Origin: Alphaproteobacteria bacterium
GTDB taxonomy: Bacteria > Pseudomonadota > Alphaproteobacteria > Rickettsiales > UBA1997
DNA length: 64,000 nt
Direction of reading: 5' to 3'
NCBI GenBank assembly: GCA_021151765.1
Contig: JAGKWR010000001.1
Location: forward strand, 62,001 to 126,000
Shown here: one piece after another, positions 28,331-37,645 of the stretch
Layout of the letters: every line of letters begins with the position of its first letter
Numbering within the stretch: the stretch's first letter is position 1
Program-made: the position numbers and the translations under genes
The notes under the pieces: generated by a model
Databases searched by the model: none
Seen by the model: only the letters and a program-made list of their open reading frames with translations
What the model was told of the DNA's origin: nothing

Positions 28331-29289
28331 TTTTCTAACTGTTTTAAATCGTCAGGAAAGCCAATCTCAAAAGACATTTCCTTTTGCGATCTTGGGTGCA
28401 GGAAACTGATTTTGTATGAATGCAAAGCTTGTCGCGGAAAATCTTTCACCAAATTTTTCACAGAATCTGCCAAATTTTTAGGCGCCATTCTTTTAGCGGA
28501 ATTGTAGGTTTGATCTCCGACCAAAGAATGTTTTTCAGATTCTAAATGGACACGAATTTGATGAGTCCGACCGGTTTGCAATCTACATTCAACAAGGCTT
28601 ACAAAACCATCACAAAAAATTTGTTTAGTTTCATAATTGGTAATCGCATCGCGACCTTGAGATTTTGAAACCATCATTTTCAAACGATTATTGCGAGAAC
28701 GTACAATGTTTTTCTCAATCATACCTTTTGCTGGCTGAAGGCAACCGTAAACAAAGGCGAGATAAGATCTTTTAATTTCGCGATTCTTCAATTTTTCGCC
28801 TAAAATTTGATGCGTAAAATCATTCTTCGCAACCAACATCAACCCCGAAGTATCTTTGTCTAAACGATGAACAATTCCGGGACGACATTCACCGCTAATT
28901 GAAGAAAGTTTGTTGGCGTGGGTAAATAACAATGCGTTAACCAAAGTGTCTTCTTGATTACCAGCGCCGGGATGAACTGTCAAACCGGCTGGTTTGTTGA
29001 TTACCAACAAATCTTTATCTTCAAAAACAATCTCAAAAGGAATTTCTTTAGCCTGCAAATGCGAAGCTTTTGGATCTGGCAGATTGATCGAGATTTTTTG
29101 GTGTAATTTTACTTTCTGTGAAGCTTTAAGAGGCTGATTTCTTTCATCAAAAACTAATTGCTCTTCGATTAAATTTTGAATTTTGCTGCGAGTGATTTCC
29201 GATTTCTCAGCCAAAAATTTCAACGCCAAAAACTTGTCTAAACGCAAATTCTCTTCGTTTTCAGTTACTACAAATTCAAATTTTTCCAT
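28309..29289 (-). CDS. rluD: RluA/RluD-family 23S rRNA pseudouridine synthase
   Basis: The 326-residue protein has an N-terminal S4 RNA-binding domain (about 12-80) and the RluA catalytic core, with HRLDKDTSGLMLVAK near residue 140 (catalytic Asp), GRTHQIRVHL near 240 and ALHSYKISFLHP near 290. Family proteins isomerise uridines in helix 69 of 23S rRNA (RluD) or related sites; length and S4 domain favour RluD. A GGGAG about 9 nt before the ATG gives a clear ribosome site. Confidence 0.93.
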   Translation of the reverse strand: MEKFEFVVTENEENLRLDKFLALKFLAEKSEITRSKIQNLIEEQLVFDERNQPLKASQKVKLHQKISINLPDPKASHLQAKEIPFEIVFEDKDLLVINKPAGLTVHPGAGNQEDTLVNALLFTHANKLSSISGECRPGIVHRLDKDTSGLMLVAKNDFTHQILGEKLKNREIKRSYLAFVYGCLQPAKGMIEKNIVRSRNNRLKMMVSKSQGRDAITNYETKQIFCDGFVSLVECRLQTGRTHQIRVHLESEKHSLVGDQTYNSAKRMAPKNLADSVKNLVKDFPRQALHSYKISFLHPRSQKEMSFEIGFPDDLKQLEKCLKESS

Positions 29290-29292
29290 TCT

Positions 29293-29724
29293 TTAATTTC
29301 TCCCAACAGGCGTTATAATTTTTATTTCTCTTTGCTCGTCGCCAAGAATTTTTATTTCGATTTCAGTATAATTTTTACACAAAAATTTTTGAGCAATTTC
29401 AGGCCATTCAACCAAAGTAATTCCACTTTGCAAAGCATCAAAAAAACCAATATTTTCTAACTCTTCGGCTACTTTCAAACGATACAGATCAAAATGAAAA
29501 ATTTCGCCTTTTTTGGTGTCGTAAGAATAAACTAAATTGAAAGTTGGACTCAAAACTTCTGTGCAATTTTCTTGCAGCGCGTTGATAAAATTTTTAGCAA
29601 AAAAACTTTTTCCCGCACCTAAAGTTCCTTTAAGACCAAACACTTCGCCAATTTGCGCCGAGGCCGCTATTTCCTTGGCAAAATCGGCCATTTCTTTTTG
29701 CGAGTTTACGATAATTTTTTTCAC
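29293..29724 (-). CDS. tsaE: tRNA threonylcarbamoyladenosine biosynthesis ATPase
   Basis: TsaE is the ATPase that resets the TsaBD complex making t6A37 in tRNAs. The 143-residue protein has the P-loop GTLGAGKSFFAKN at about residues 34-46, the SPTFNLVYSY stretch near 62 and HFDLYRL near 79, then GITLVEWPE, all diagnostic. It lies 3 nt before rluD and overlaps the end of xth by 4 nt. Confidence 0.97.
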   Translation of the reverse strand: MKKIIVNSQKEMADFAKEIAASAQIGEVFGLKGTLGAGKSFFAKNFINALQENCTEVLSPTFNLVYSYDTKKGEIFHFDLYRLKVAEELENIGFFDALQSGITLVEWPEIAQKFLCKNYTEIEIKILGDEQREIKIITPVGRN

Positions 29725-30518
29725 AAAATATCAAAAAAAGTTTCAATTGGCACGTGATCTGACGGCTGAGTTTCCACACGAAAATCACGATAAATATTCA
29801 TTGATTTAATGTGATTTTTTAAATTCGGCGTTGCCCAAATGTGATCCAAACGACGACCACGATCTGATTTCAGCGGATCAAGACCACGATAACTCCACCA
29901 GCTATAAAGTTTTTGTTTTTCATCAACAAAATGACGATGAGTATCAATCCATTGCAAACCATTTTGCAAACGCGTCATTTTTTCCACTTCAATTGGCGTG
30001 TGCGAAACCACACTCAGAAGCTGTTTGTGTGACCACACATCGTGCTCAAGAGGCGCAATATTCATGTCGCCAACTATGATGATTTTTTTGTCTTTTTGCG
30101 GCGTAAAATAATCATACATCCAATCAACAAACTTCAATTTGTGATCAAATTTTGGATTTAACGATGCATCAGCAATATCACCGCCCGCAGGCACATAAAA
30201 ATTATGAAGTTCAACTTCCCCAGCTTTGGTTTGCACAGTACAAGAAATATGACGTTTATGGCCGTAATTTTCGACATCAATTGCACTAAAATTACTCAAC
30301 GGAATTTTTGATAAAATCGCCACGCCATTATAAGATTTTTCGCCAGAAAAAATTACGTGTTCAAAGCCCAAAGCCTTTACTTTCTTGAGCGGAAAAGCTT
30401 CATCAGCAACTTTAGTTTCTTGCAAACAAACTACGTCAGGATTGGCAATTGCTACAAACTTCTCAAGCAATGGCAGACGCAAGCGCAGCGAATTGATGTT
30501 CCAAGAAACTAATTTCAT
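29721..30518 (-). CDS. xth: Exodeoxyribonuclease III (AP endonuclease)
   Basis: The 265-residue enzyme cleaves at abasic sites in base-excision repair. Motifs of the exonuclease/endonuclease/phosphatase fold: SWNINSLRLRLPLLEKF at the N-terminus, CLQETKV (catalytic Glu, near 35), GDMNIAPLEHDV near 147, and the C-terminal SDHVPI (His). Length matches XthA of alphaproteobacteria. It follows the SIMPL gene by 2 nt. Confidence 0.96.
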   Translation of the reverse strand: MKLVSWNINSLRLRLPLLEKFVAIANPDVVCLQETKVADEAFPLKKVKALGFEHVIFSGEKSYNGVAILSKIPLSNFSAIDVENYGHKRHISCTVQTKAGEVELHNFYVPAGGDIADASLNPKFDHKLKFVDWMYDYFTPQKDKKIIIVGDMNIAPLEHDVWSHKQLLSVVSHTPIEVEKMTRLQNGLQWIDTHRHFVDEKQKLYSWWSYRGLDPLKSDRGRRLDHIWATPNLKNHIKSMNIYRDFRVETQPSDHVPIETFFDIL

Positions 30519-30520
30519 AA

Positions 30521-31297
30521 TTATTCCATTTCGTAAGTTATCGAAACTCGCACGGCAATTTTTTGCACGCCAGCTTCAATTTGCGGCGCATGATCAACTT
30601 CCATCGCCTCAGCACTTGCCATTTTTGCCATCATCATTGGGCGCGGCGGCGCGAAATTCGGCGTTGGTTCTTCATAAAATCTCACAATTTTGCCCAATTT
30701 TACTCCCAAATTTTTTGCGGTAACTTGCGCTTTTGATTTCGCGTCGTTGATTGCTTGTAGCTGTGCTTTTGATTTGAATCTTTCGATGCTTTCAATTTCA
30801 AAAAATGGACCGCTAATTTCCGAAATTTGCAAATCTGTTAAAGCGTTAATTAATTCGCCCGATTTTTTCAAATCACGAATCTTCACCGTGATTGTTTGCG
30901 CAGCTTCAAAACCGCTGGCGATTTGTTTGTAAACCGGTTGATTTTGGTAAACATATTTTGGTGCGACGCGAAATTCATTGGTTTGAATATCAGACTTAGC
31001 AATCGATTTTTCCGCCAATAAATCCAAAACTTTGTTAGCTTTCAAAGTGGCTTTACCTTCAGCTTCCGCAGCATCTTTACCGGTTTCGTAAACACGAACA
31101 TTAACTGTCGCAATGTCGGGTTTAACTTCAATTTCACCAATTCCAGCAAAGGCAATTTGATTTTGCGAACTGATCGATTTGGCTTTGATTTTCAGTTCAG
31201 CAATTGAGACGAAACTAAAAGTAAAAAGCGCAAAAATTATCGCTGATAAAGTTATGATAATTAAAAGACGATTTTTTGACTCAGACAAAAATTGCAT
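30521..31297 (-). CDS. SIMPL-domain (DUF541) envelope protein
   Basis: A 258-residue protein with an N-terminal membrane anchor or uncleaved signal (LLIITLSAIIFALFTFSFVSI, about residues 11-31) and a SIMPL domain: GIGEIEVKPDIATVNVRVYETG at about 51-72, ALTDLQISEISGPFFEIESIE and AINDAKSKAQVTAKNLGVKLGKI. Members are periplasmic or membrane-associated, of unclear function, sometimes tied to oxidative stress. It lies between xth and metG with 2-nt gaps. Confidence 0.9.
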   Translation of the reverse strand: MQFLSESKNRLLIIITLSAIIFALFTFSFVSIAELKIKAKSISSQNQIAFAGIGEIEVKPDIATVNVRVYETGKDAAEAEGKATLKANKVLDLLAEKSIAKSDIQTNEFRVAPKYVYQNQPVYKQIASGFEAAQTITVKIRDLKKSGELINALTDLQISEISGPFFEIESIERFKSKAQLQAINDAKSKAQVTAKNLGVKLGKIVRFYEEPTPNFAPPRPMMMAKMASAEAMEVDHAPQIEAGVQKIAVRVSITYEME

Positions 31298-31299
31298 AA

Positions 31300-32892
31300 T
31301 TAATTTGTTTTGATTTCGAGCCTTGGAAACACACCTTTTGGCTCATTAATTTGATGACCAGCTTTCAAACAATTGTCGCTATTTACAAACTTCAAAGCGC
31401 GATATTTTTCTTCAACATTTAAAATATCGAGCATTCTATTGGAAAGCGTTGGGATGAATGGTTGCAAGACAATTGCGATACAACGTAAACATTCGGCAAT
31501 TGTTGACAAAGCAAGATTCATCTCGTCGTAACGATGTTCTTTTTTCAGCGTCCACGGTGCTTTTTGATCAACGAAATGATTACAAGCGCGAGCGAAAATA
31601 ACTACTTTCTCAAGCGCTTGATCGAAAGCGAATTTGTCCATTTCAGCACTGAATTCTTGTGGCAATTTATAAGCTTTTTCGAGCAGTTCTTTACCATCTT
31701 CGTAATAAGCAATTTTAACGATTTTGCCGTCATTATTTTTGTGCACCATCGACAAAATTCTTTGCGTCAAATTACCGATATTATTAGCCAATTCGGCATT
31801 GACACGCAGCATGAAATTTTTGCGGCTGTAATCACCGTCATTACCAAAAGGCACTTCGCGCAACAAGAAATAGCGGAAATAATCAACCGCGGTTTCGTGA
31901 TCGCAATTCAGCGATTTTAACCAATCCAATTCTTGATGCGGATCGATCACATTGCCCAAAGATTTCGAAATTTTTTGACCTTCATTTGTCCACCAACCGT
32001 GAGCAAAAACTTTGTTAGGAAGTGGAATTTGCGCCGCCATCAAAAAAGCCGGCCAATAAACTGTGTGGAAACGCAAAATATCTTTACCGACAACGTGAAC
32101 TGGGGAATCGACAGTATCACACCAAAATTTTTGAATTAACGGATCATTTTCGTTAGGAAAGCCAAGAGCCGAAAGATAGTTAGTTAAAGCATCTAACCAC
32201 ACATACATCACGTGATTTTCTGCGCCGGGAACTTTCACGCCCCAACCAAAAGAAGTGCGCGAAATTGATAAATCACGCAACGCTCCTTTAACGTAATCTT
32301 TCCCGCCACGCACGAAAGAAATAACTTCGTTAAGCTTTGATTCTGGCTGCACAAAATCAGGAACTGCTTCGTAAAGCGCCAATAATTTATCTTGGAAAGC
32401 TGACAATTTGAAAAAGTAACTTTCTTCTTTATGCCATTCAACTTCAGCGCCAGTAGGAGCTTTGCCGTTGACCAATTCATCTTCGCCGTAAAAAGCTTCG
32501 TCACGAACTGCGTACCAACCTTCGTAAACGCTTTTGTAAATCCAGCCGTTTTTTTCTAAAATATTCCAGAATTCTTGAGCGCATTTTTTGTGACGTTCTT
32601 CGGTAGTGCGGATAAAATCATCGTTGCTCAAATTCAATGTTTGCGCCAATTCGCGGAATTTTGCTGAAATTTCATCACAGAATTGTTGCGGCGTTTTATC
32701 ACGCAACATTGCCGATTTTTCAACTTTCTGGCCATGTTCGTCGGTGCCAGTCAAAAAATGCACGTTAAAGCCTTCCAGCCTTTTAAAACGCGCCATCACG
32801 TCGCATGAAATTGAAGTGTACGCATGACCAATATGTGGCACGTCGTTAACGTAATAAATCGGCGAAGTGATGTAAAAATTTTTAGAGAACAT
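31300..32892 (-). CDS. metG: Methionyl-tRNA synthetase
   Basis: MetRS charges initiator and elongator tRNA-Met. The 530-residue protein is the short form without a C-terminal dimerisation domain. HIGH appears as HIGHAYTS at residues 21-28 and the KMSKS loop as KISKS in GQKISKSLGN near 310. The connective insert lacks the four zinc cysteines of the E. coli type, as in the MetRS1-like zinc-free form. It heads the minus-strand run down to recO. Confidence 0.97.
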   Translation of the reverse strand: MFSKNFYITSPIYYVNDVPHIGHAYTSISCDVMARFKRLEGFNVHFLTGTDEHGQKVEKSAMLRDKTPQQFCDEISAKFRELAQTLNLSNDDFIRTTEERHKKCAQEFWNILEKNGWIYKSVYEGWYAVRDEAFYGEDELVNGKAPTGAEVEWHKEESYFFKLSAFQDKLLALYEAVPDFVQPESKLNEVISFVRGGKDYVKGALRDLSISRTSFGWGVKVPGAENHVMYVWLDALTNYLSALGFPNENDPLIQKFWCDTVDSPVHVVGKDILRFHTVYWPAFLMAAQIPLPNKVFAHGWWTNEGQKISKSLGNVIDPHQELDWLKSLNCDHETAVDYFRYFLLREVPFGNDGDYSRKNFMLRVNAELANNIGNLTQRILSMVHKNNDGKIVKIAYYEDGKELLEKAYKLPQEFSAEMDKFAFDQALEKVVIFARACNHFVDQKAPWTLKKEHRYDEMNLALSTIAECLRCIAIVLQPFIPTLSNRMLDILNVEEKYRALKFVNSDNCLKAGHQINEPKGVFPRLEIKTN

Positions 32893-33018
32893 TATGTAAC
32901 TTGTTTTTTGAAATTGGATATCTACTGTGCGCGGCCCTGATCAACCTTGGTTCTGAGGCTTGCTTAAGATTCAAACAGTCTCAAAATATCTGCGAATAAA
33001 TCAACCTGTTTAACTAAA

Positions 33019-34086
33019 ATGTCATTTACACAAAAGCTCGATAATATCGTTGCCAAATTTGCTGAGCTCGAAAAAAAGTTACTTGATCCTACTGCTTTAG
33101 GACAAAATTTCGCAAAAGTTTCTAAAGAACATTCTGACATGGCGCCAATTGTGGCACTTGCTAACGAATATCGCAAAGCTCAGAAAGAAGTTGAAGAAAT
33201 TGATGAGATGCTACCTATCACCGAAGATAAAGAAATGCGCGACATGATGGAAAGCGAACGCTTCGATCTTAGCAAAAAAATCCCTGAAATTGAACAAGAA
33301 ATCAAAATCGCTTTATTGCCGAAAGATGCTGCTGACGAAAAAAGTGCGATTTTAGAAGTTCGTGCCGGAACTGGCGGTGAAGAAGCTGCGTTGTTCGCCC
33401 AAAGACTTTTTGCGATGTATCAACGTTATGCCGAAAAAAAACGTTGGAAATTTGAAATTCTCTCACTTTCGGACACCGGACTTGGTGGTTATAAAGATGC
33501 TTCCGCGTCAATTTCTGGTCGCGGCGTTTTCGCGCGTTTGAAGTTCGAATCTGGAGTTCATCGTGTACAACGTGTTCCAGAAACTGAAAGCCAAGGTCGC
33601 GTTCACACTTCTGCCGCAACAGTTGCCGTATTGCCAGAAGCTGAAGAGATCGACATTAAAATCGAAGAAAAAGATTTGCGCATTGACGTTTTTCGTTCAT
33701 CTGGCCCAGGTGGACAATCGGTAAACACTACAGACTCTGCGGTGCGTATTACACACATCCCAACCGGTGTTGTGGTTTCAATGCAAGATGAAAAATCACA
33801 AATTAAAAACCGCGAAAAAGCGATGAAAGTTTTACGTTCTCGTATTTACGAAGCAGAACGTGAACGCGCTGATCGCGAACGTGCTGCCAATCGTAAAGAA
33901 CAAGTCGGAAGTGGCGACAGATCTGAACGTATCAGAACTTACAACTTCCCGCAAAGCCGTGTTACTGATCATCGCATCAACTTAACCAGCTATCGTATTG
34001 ACGATATTATGATTGGCGAACTTGATGAGTTTATCGAAGCCTTGATTGCTGATGATCAAGCCCGCAAATTGTCGGAAAACGAATAG
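33019..34086 (+). CDS. prfA: Peptide chain release factor 1
   Basis: RF1 ends translation at UAA and UAG. The 355-residue protein has the GGQ motif at residues 231-233 within [16 protein letters not shown], which hydrolyses peptidyl-tRNA, and the N-terminal helical domain. RF1 rather than RF2 is indicated by length, lack of a programmed frameshift, and the [18 protein letters not shown] stretch. prmC, often next to prfA, is not here; birA lies convergent downstream. Confidence 0.96.
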   Translation: MSFTQKLDNIVAKFAELEKKLLDPTALGQNFAKVSKEHSDMAPIVALANEYRKAQKEVEEIDEMLPITEDKEMRDMMESERFDLSKKIPEIEQEIKIALLPKDAADEKSAILEVRAGTGGEEAALFAQRLFAMYQRYAEKKRWKFEILSLSDTGLGGYKDASASISGRGVFARLKFESGVHRVQRVPETESQGRVHTSAATVAVLPEAEEIDIKIEEKDLRIDVFRSSGPGGQSVNTTDSAVRITHIPTGVVVSMQDEKSQIKNREKAMKVLRSRIYEAERERADRERAANRKEQVGSGDRSERIRTYNFPQSRVTDHRINLTSYRIDDIMIGELDEFIEALIADDQARKLSENE

Positions 34087-34107
34087 ATATTTTTGGCGTT
34101 AAACTAG

Positions 34108-34140
34108 AACTTCTGATCGAAAAAAATTCGCTCAGAAGTT
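34108..34140. terminator. Hairpin between convergent prfA and birA
   Basis: AACTTCTGA (34108-34116) pairs with TCAGAAGTT (34132-34140), with an inner CGAA/TTCG pairing, 21 nt after the prfA stop and 16 nt past the end of birA. Likely shared terminator; the T-run is short. Confidence 0.5.
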
Positions 34141-34156
34141 TACACCACAAATCGAT

Positions 34157-34891
34157 TTAAAAAATATCGGCAGCAGCAATTTTTTCGATATTGCCGGCAA
34201 CTTCCAACACCAAATTTCCGTCATTGTCCAAATCGCGAAATATCGCACGAATTTCTTTGTCTTTATTTTTTACTGTAATTTCTTCATTAAAACGAAAAGC
34301 GGCTTGCAACCATAATTTTCTTATTCCCGCAAAACCAAAATCGAGCCAATTTTGATAAAGTTTTTCAAACTCATCTAAAAAACTTTTGAGCATTATTTCG
34401 GCAGAAATTTCGACACCAAAATTTTTCAAATTACTTGCTGGAAATATGGTTTGTTGAGGATTGGAGAGCAAATTAACGCCAATTCCGACAACGATAAACT
34501 CACAAATATTTTGCGAAATTTCACTTTCCAAAAGTAATCCCGCGACTTTTTTTTGATCAATTAGCAAATCGTTGGGCCATTTATTGGTGATTTGATGATT
34601 CTTCACCAAGCTTTCTACTGCCAGTCTTAAAGCCGTTATTGCTACAAAAGAAATTTGCGGAATTTTTGCCAATTCAACTTTTGGCTGCAACAAAAGTGAA
34701 AAATACAAATTCCCTTGCGGTGAACTCCAAGCCCTCATTTGACGGCCTTTTCCGCTAGTTTGCTGATCTGTCAAAATTATTTCACGATCGAAAATATTTT
34801 TGCCGCGCGCTTTTTCAAAAGCCGTGATATTTGTACTTTTTAGAGTCGAAAAATGATGAATTGTGAAGTTTTTGTGAGTCCAATTTTTCAT
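34157..34891 (-). CDS. birA: Biotin-protein ligase
   Basis: BirA attaches biotin to carboxylase carrier proteins. The 244-residue form lacks the N-terminal DNA-binding domain of E. coli BirA, so it is enzyme only. The BPL core shows TDQQTSGKGRQMRAWSSP near residue 41 (the GRGRxxRxW-like ATP/biotin site), NLYFSLLLQP, KWPNDLLIDQKKVAGLLLES near 101 and VVGIGVNL. It overlaps yaaA by 4 nt. Confidence 0.95.
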   Translation of the reverse strand: MKNWTHKNFTIHHFSTLKSTNITAFEKARGKNIFDREIILTDQQTSGKGRQMRAWSSPQGNLYFSLLLQPKVELAKIPQISFVAITALRLAVESLVKNHQITNKWPNDLLIDQKKVAGLLLESEISQNICEFIVVGIGVNLLSNPQQTIFPASNLKNFGVEISAEIMLKSFLDEFEKLYQNWLDFGFAGIRKLWLQAAFRFNEEITVKNKDKEIRAIFRDLDNDGNLVLEVAGNIEKIAAADIF

Positions 34892-35658
34892 CGCACAAAA
34901 ACAAAATTATTTTCATCCGACATTTTCTGCTCAAAACGATAATTTTCGAGATCAAAATCTTTTAACTTTTTTGGATCAGAAATTTTGTTTTTAATGATGA
35001 AATCCGTCATTAATCCGCGGGCTTTTTTGGCGTTAATGCCAATAATCTTGTAAACGCCATTTTTGTTTTCTTTGAAAGCAATATTTATGATTTCAGCCTT
35101 CATTTTTTTGGGCTTAATCACCGCAAAATATTCTTCTGAAGCTAAGTTTATCACATATTTTGTCTGTGAGTTTTGACATTCCAAATCAAGCTGGTTGGTA
35201 ATTTTATCACCCCAAAATTCATAAAGATTTTTGGCAATAAATTTGGTTTTTTTGAAATCCGTTCCCATTTCCAAACGATAAGGCTGCATTAAGTCGAGTG
35301 GCTTTAACAAACCGTAAAGACCAGATAAAATTCGTAGATTTTTTTGAGCGAACTCGAAGTCTTTTGTAGTGTAATTCTGTTTGTCGATGCCTTGATACAC
35401 ATCACCATCAAAAACCAAAAGCGCTTGCTTTGAATTTTCCGAATCGAAAGTTTTTTGAAAATTTTGGAAACGTTCAAAATTCAATTGCGCTAATTTTGTG
35501 CTAATTCCCATTAAATTTTCCAAATCAACAACCGTAAAATCTTTCAAAGATTTAACTAATTTTTGCGTCTCTTCCGCAAAAACTGGAATAGTGAAATTTT
35601 TCTGTAAAATAGGGCAATCGTAATCCAAAGATTTCGCAGGCGAGAGTAAGATAAACAT
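34888..35658 (-). CDS. yaaA: YaaA-family (DUF328) peroxide-stress protein
   Basis: YaaA limits DNA and protein damage from hydrogen peroxide in E. coli and binds DNA; the mechanism is incomplete. The frame opens at 35733, but the family start MFILLSPAKSLDY is at 35658, giving 256 residues. Further landmarks: QALLVFDGDVYQGID near 88, LRILSGLYGLLKPLDLMQPYRLEMG (here in two parts near 110-135), INLASEEYFAVI and the C-terminal basic KKARGLMTDFII. Confidence 0.95.
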   Translation of the reverse strand: MFILLSPAKSLDYDCPILQKNFTIPVFAEETQKLVKSLKDFTVVDLENLMGISTKLAQLNFERFQNFQKTFDSENSKQALLVFDGDVYQGIDKQNYTTKDFEFAQKNLRILSGLYGLLKPLDLMQPYRLEMGTDFKKTKFIAKNLYEFWGDKITNQLDLECQNSQTKYVINLASEEYFAVIKPKKMKAEIINIAFKENKNGVYKIIGINAKKARGLMTDFIIKNKISDPKKLKDFDLENYRFEQKMSDENNFVFVR

Positions 35659-35738
35659 AATTACTTGCTTTATTTGAGTGCGGCCCATAAAACGACCAAC
35701 CTGCACTTCATTTGATCCTTCACAATTTTTCAATAATT

Positions 35739-36335
35739 ATGACTCAAGAATTACCTCTAATGCGCAAAGCAACCGCTGTGTGGTTGGTTGAAAATACTTC
35801 TCTTACTTTTGCTCAAATCGCTACTTTTTGTGGTTTACATGAGCTTGAAGTTCAAGGTATTGCTGATGGCGACGTTGCTGCTGGAATCATTGGTCAAAAC
35901 CCTATTCTTTCTGGTCAACTTTCTCGTGAAGAAATTGAGCGTTGCGAACAAAACTCTGCTGCAAAATTGATCATCAAAAAGTCGCTCAGCAATGAAGTTA
36001 AAGGTGTTGGCAAAAAAACTGGTAAGTATACTCCAATCGCCAGAAGACAAGATAAGCCAGATGGCATTGCTTATCTACTTAAATACTATCCAGATATTAC
36101 CAACAACCAAATCAAGAAGTTAGTTGGTACGACTGATAAGATGATTGAATCAATCAGAAATCGTACTCATTGGAATTTGAAGAATATCAAGCCACGCGAT
36201 GTAGTTCTTTTAGGATTGTGCAGCCAATCACAATTTAATGAGATCATTTCAGCAATTAAAGCTCCACAAGAGATAGCCCAAAAACCCACAAAAAAGAGTA
36301 CTCCAAAAACAAAAAAAGAGACAAAATCAGAGTAA
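35739..36335 (+). CDS. DUF1013-family regulator (TrcR-like)
   Basis: A 198-residue protein matching the alphaproteobacterial DUF1013 family: LPLMRKATAVWLVENTSLTF at the N-terminus with helix-turn-helix-like helices (FAQIATFCGLHELEVQGIAD), then RRQDKPDGIAYLLKYYPDIT and KLVGTTDKMIESIRNRTHWN. In Caulobacter the family member TrcR is a cell-cycle transcription regulator. TTG 35712 would extend the frame, but ATG 35739 starts at the conserved block. The last 25 residues are a Lys/Thr-rich tail (KKSTPKTKKETKSE). bcp follows after 5 nt. Confidence 0.88.
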   Translation: MTQELPLMRKATAVWLVENTSLTFAQIATFCGLHELEVQGIADGDVAAGIIGQNPILSGQLSREEIERCEQNSAAKLIIKKSLSNEVKGVGKKTGKYTPIARRQDKPDGIAYLLKYYPDITNNQIKKLVGTTDKMIESIRNRTHWNLKNIKPRDVVLLGLCSQSQFNEIISAIKAPQEIAQKPTKKSTPKTKKETKSE

Positions 36336-36340
36336 TAGAT

Positions 36341-36802
36341 ATGAGCACTGAAGTAGGAAAATTGGCTCCTTCTTTTACTTTAGAAAGTGACGAGGGCGAA
36401 ATTTCTTTAGCGGAATTAAAAGGCAAAAATGTCGTATTATATTTTTATCCTAAAGACGATACACCGGGTTGCACAATTGAAGCACAAGACTTCACCAAAA
36501 AAATCAAAGAATTTGAGAAGCTTGATTGCGTAGTTCTTGGAGTCTCAAAAGATAACGTAAAGAGTCATTGCAACTTTATTAGTAAATATAATTTGGCATT
36601 TAATTTGTTGTCTGATGTTGAGGGTGAAGTTTGTAAAAAATATGGTGTAATCAAAGAAAAATCGATGTTTGGTAAAAAATACTTTGGTATTGATCGTAGC
36701 ACATTTTTAATCGATAAAATGGGCAAAATCGCCAAAGTTTGGACCAGCGTCAAGGTTAAGGGTCATGTCGAAGAAATTTTGGCTAGTTTGGCAAAATTAT
36801 AA
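36341..36802 (+). CDS. bcp: Thiol peroxidase, Bcp/PrxQ family
   Basis: Bcp reduces peroxides with electrons from thioredoxin. The 153-residue protein has the peroxidatic cysteine in YPKDDTPGCTIEAQDF (Cys near residue 45). The resolving cysteine usually five residues later is replaced by Gln (EAQDF for EACDF), so it would act as a 1-Cys enzyme or use another cysteine such as that in LDCVVLG or HCNF. It follows the TrcR-like gene closely. Confidence 0.94.
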   Translation: MSTEVGKLAPSFTLESDEGEISLAELKGKNVVLYFYPKDDTPGCTIEAQDFTKKIKEFEKLDCVVLGVSKDNVKSHCNFISKYNLAFNLLSDVEGEVCKKYGVIKEKSMFGKKYFGIDRSTFLIDKMGKIAKVWTSVKVKGHVEEILASLAKL

Positions 36803-36811
36803 TCGACTTAC

Positions 36812-36841
36812 AGCCTCAAGAAAAATCTCTTGATTTTTCCC
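36812..36841 (+). terminator. AT-rich hairpin after bcp
   Basis: TCAAGA and TCTTGA flank a 6-nt AAAATC loop and are followed by TTTTT, giving a small intrinsic-terminator shape about 10-25 nt past the bcp stop. An alternative GAAAAATC/GATTTTTC pairing overlaps it. The remaining 130 nt to rplY hold no gene I can see. Confidence 0.4.
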
Positions 36842-36972
36842 CTTTGGTTTTTAGATTGCCGCGCTCTTTTGGGCCTCGGAGTAAGTTTTTACATTAAATT
36901 TATCCTGACTTCCGCACTAGAGATGCAGGCCTTTATCCCCTTCTTCATCTGTTTAAAAAATAAGTAGAGAAA

Positions 36973-37587
36973 ATGACTAATATCGTGTTGAAAGCTGAAA
37001 AAAGAGAAAAACTTGGCTCTTTAGAAGCAAAAAAAATTAAAAAAGCCGGCAAAATTCCTGCCGTGATTTATTCAAAAAATGGCAATGTTAATTTGTCAAT
37101 CGATTCTAAAGAATTCGAACATGAGTACTTCAAAGGCACTTCTTTATCTTCTGTTGTTGAATTGGAAGTTGAAGGCAAAAAAATCAAAGTTATCGCTCAC
37201 AAAGTTGAACTTGATCCCGTTTCTGATCATCCAGTCCACGTTGACTTCTTCAACTGTGAAGAAACTAAAGAAATTAAAGCTCAACCAAAAATCAATTTCT
37301 TAAACCAAGATAAATCTCCTGGTTTGAAAAGAGGTGGTTTCTTGAACGTTACTGCTAGAAAAGTTGCAGTTGTTTGTGAAAATGAAAAATCAGTTCCAGC
37401 AAAAATTGATGTTGACGTTGGCGCAATGCAAGTTGGTCAAAAAATCAGAGGCAATGATTTGAAACTTCCAGATGGTGTAAAACTTGCTAAAAATGGTAAA
37501 TTTTTAGTTGCATCTATCACTGGTAGAGTTTCTAAAACTGAAGAAAATCCTGCTGCTGCCGCTGCTGCTGCAAAGGACAAAAAATAA
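36973..37587 (+). CDS. rplY: 50S ribosomal protein L25, long (CTC) form
   Basis: L25 binds 5S rRNA. The 204-residue protein is the general-stress CTC form with an N-terminal L25 domain (LKAEKREKLGSLEAKKIKKAG, then IPAVIYSKNGNVNL) and a C-terminal beta domain (HPVHVDFFNC; DVGAMQVGQKIRGNDLKLPDG). It ends in an alanine run and lysines. Transcribed alone, with a 170-nt leader region and a strong terminator. Confidence 0.96.
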   Translation: MTNIVLKAEKREKLGSLEAKKIKKAGKIPAVIYSKNGNVNLSIDSKEFEHEYFKGTSLSSVVELEVEGKKIKVIAHKVELDPVSDHPVHVDFFNCEETKEIKAQPKINFLNQDKSPGLKRGGFLNVTARKVAVVCENEKSVPAKIDVDVGAMQVGQKIRGNDLKLPDGVKLAKNGKFLVASITGRVSKTEENPAAAAAAAKDKK

Positions 37588-37602
37588 TTGTTCTATAAGT
37601 TT

Positions 37603-37637
37603 AAAAAGGGGAGTCCCAAAAGGCTCCCCTTTTTTTT
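37603..37637 (+). terminator. Rho-independent terminator of rplY
   Basis: AAAAAGGGGAG (37603-37613) pairs with CTCCCCTTTTT (37624-37634) across a 10-nt loop and ends in eight T residues (37630-37637). This is the best intrinsic terminator in the window; its A-run also serves as a T-run for transcription arriving from the convergent SDR gene. Confidence 0.9.
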
Positions 37638-37645
37638 GTCTAAAA

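Noticed and set aside
32893..33018. GC-richer metG-prfA spacer as a SAM riboswitch candidate
   Set aside because: The sequence does not show the conserved cores of SAM-I, SAM-II or SAM-V elements.
36803..36972. Possible small RNA or riboswitch upstream of rplY
   Set aside because: Apart from the AT-rich hairpin after bcp I found no stable structure, no known motif and no promoter I could defend.
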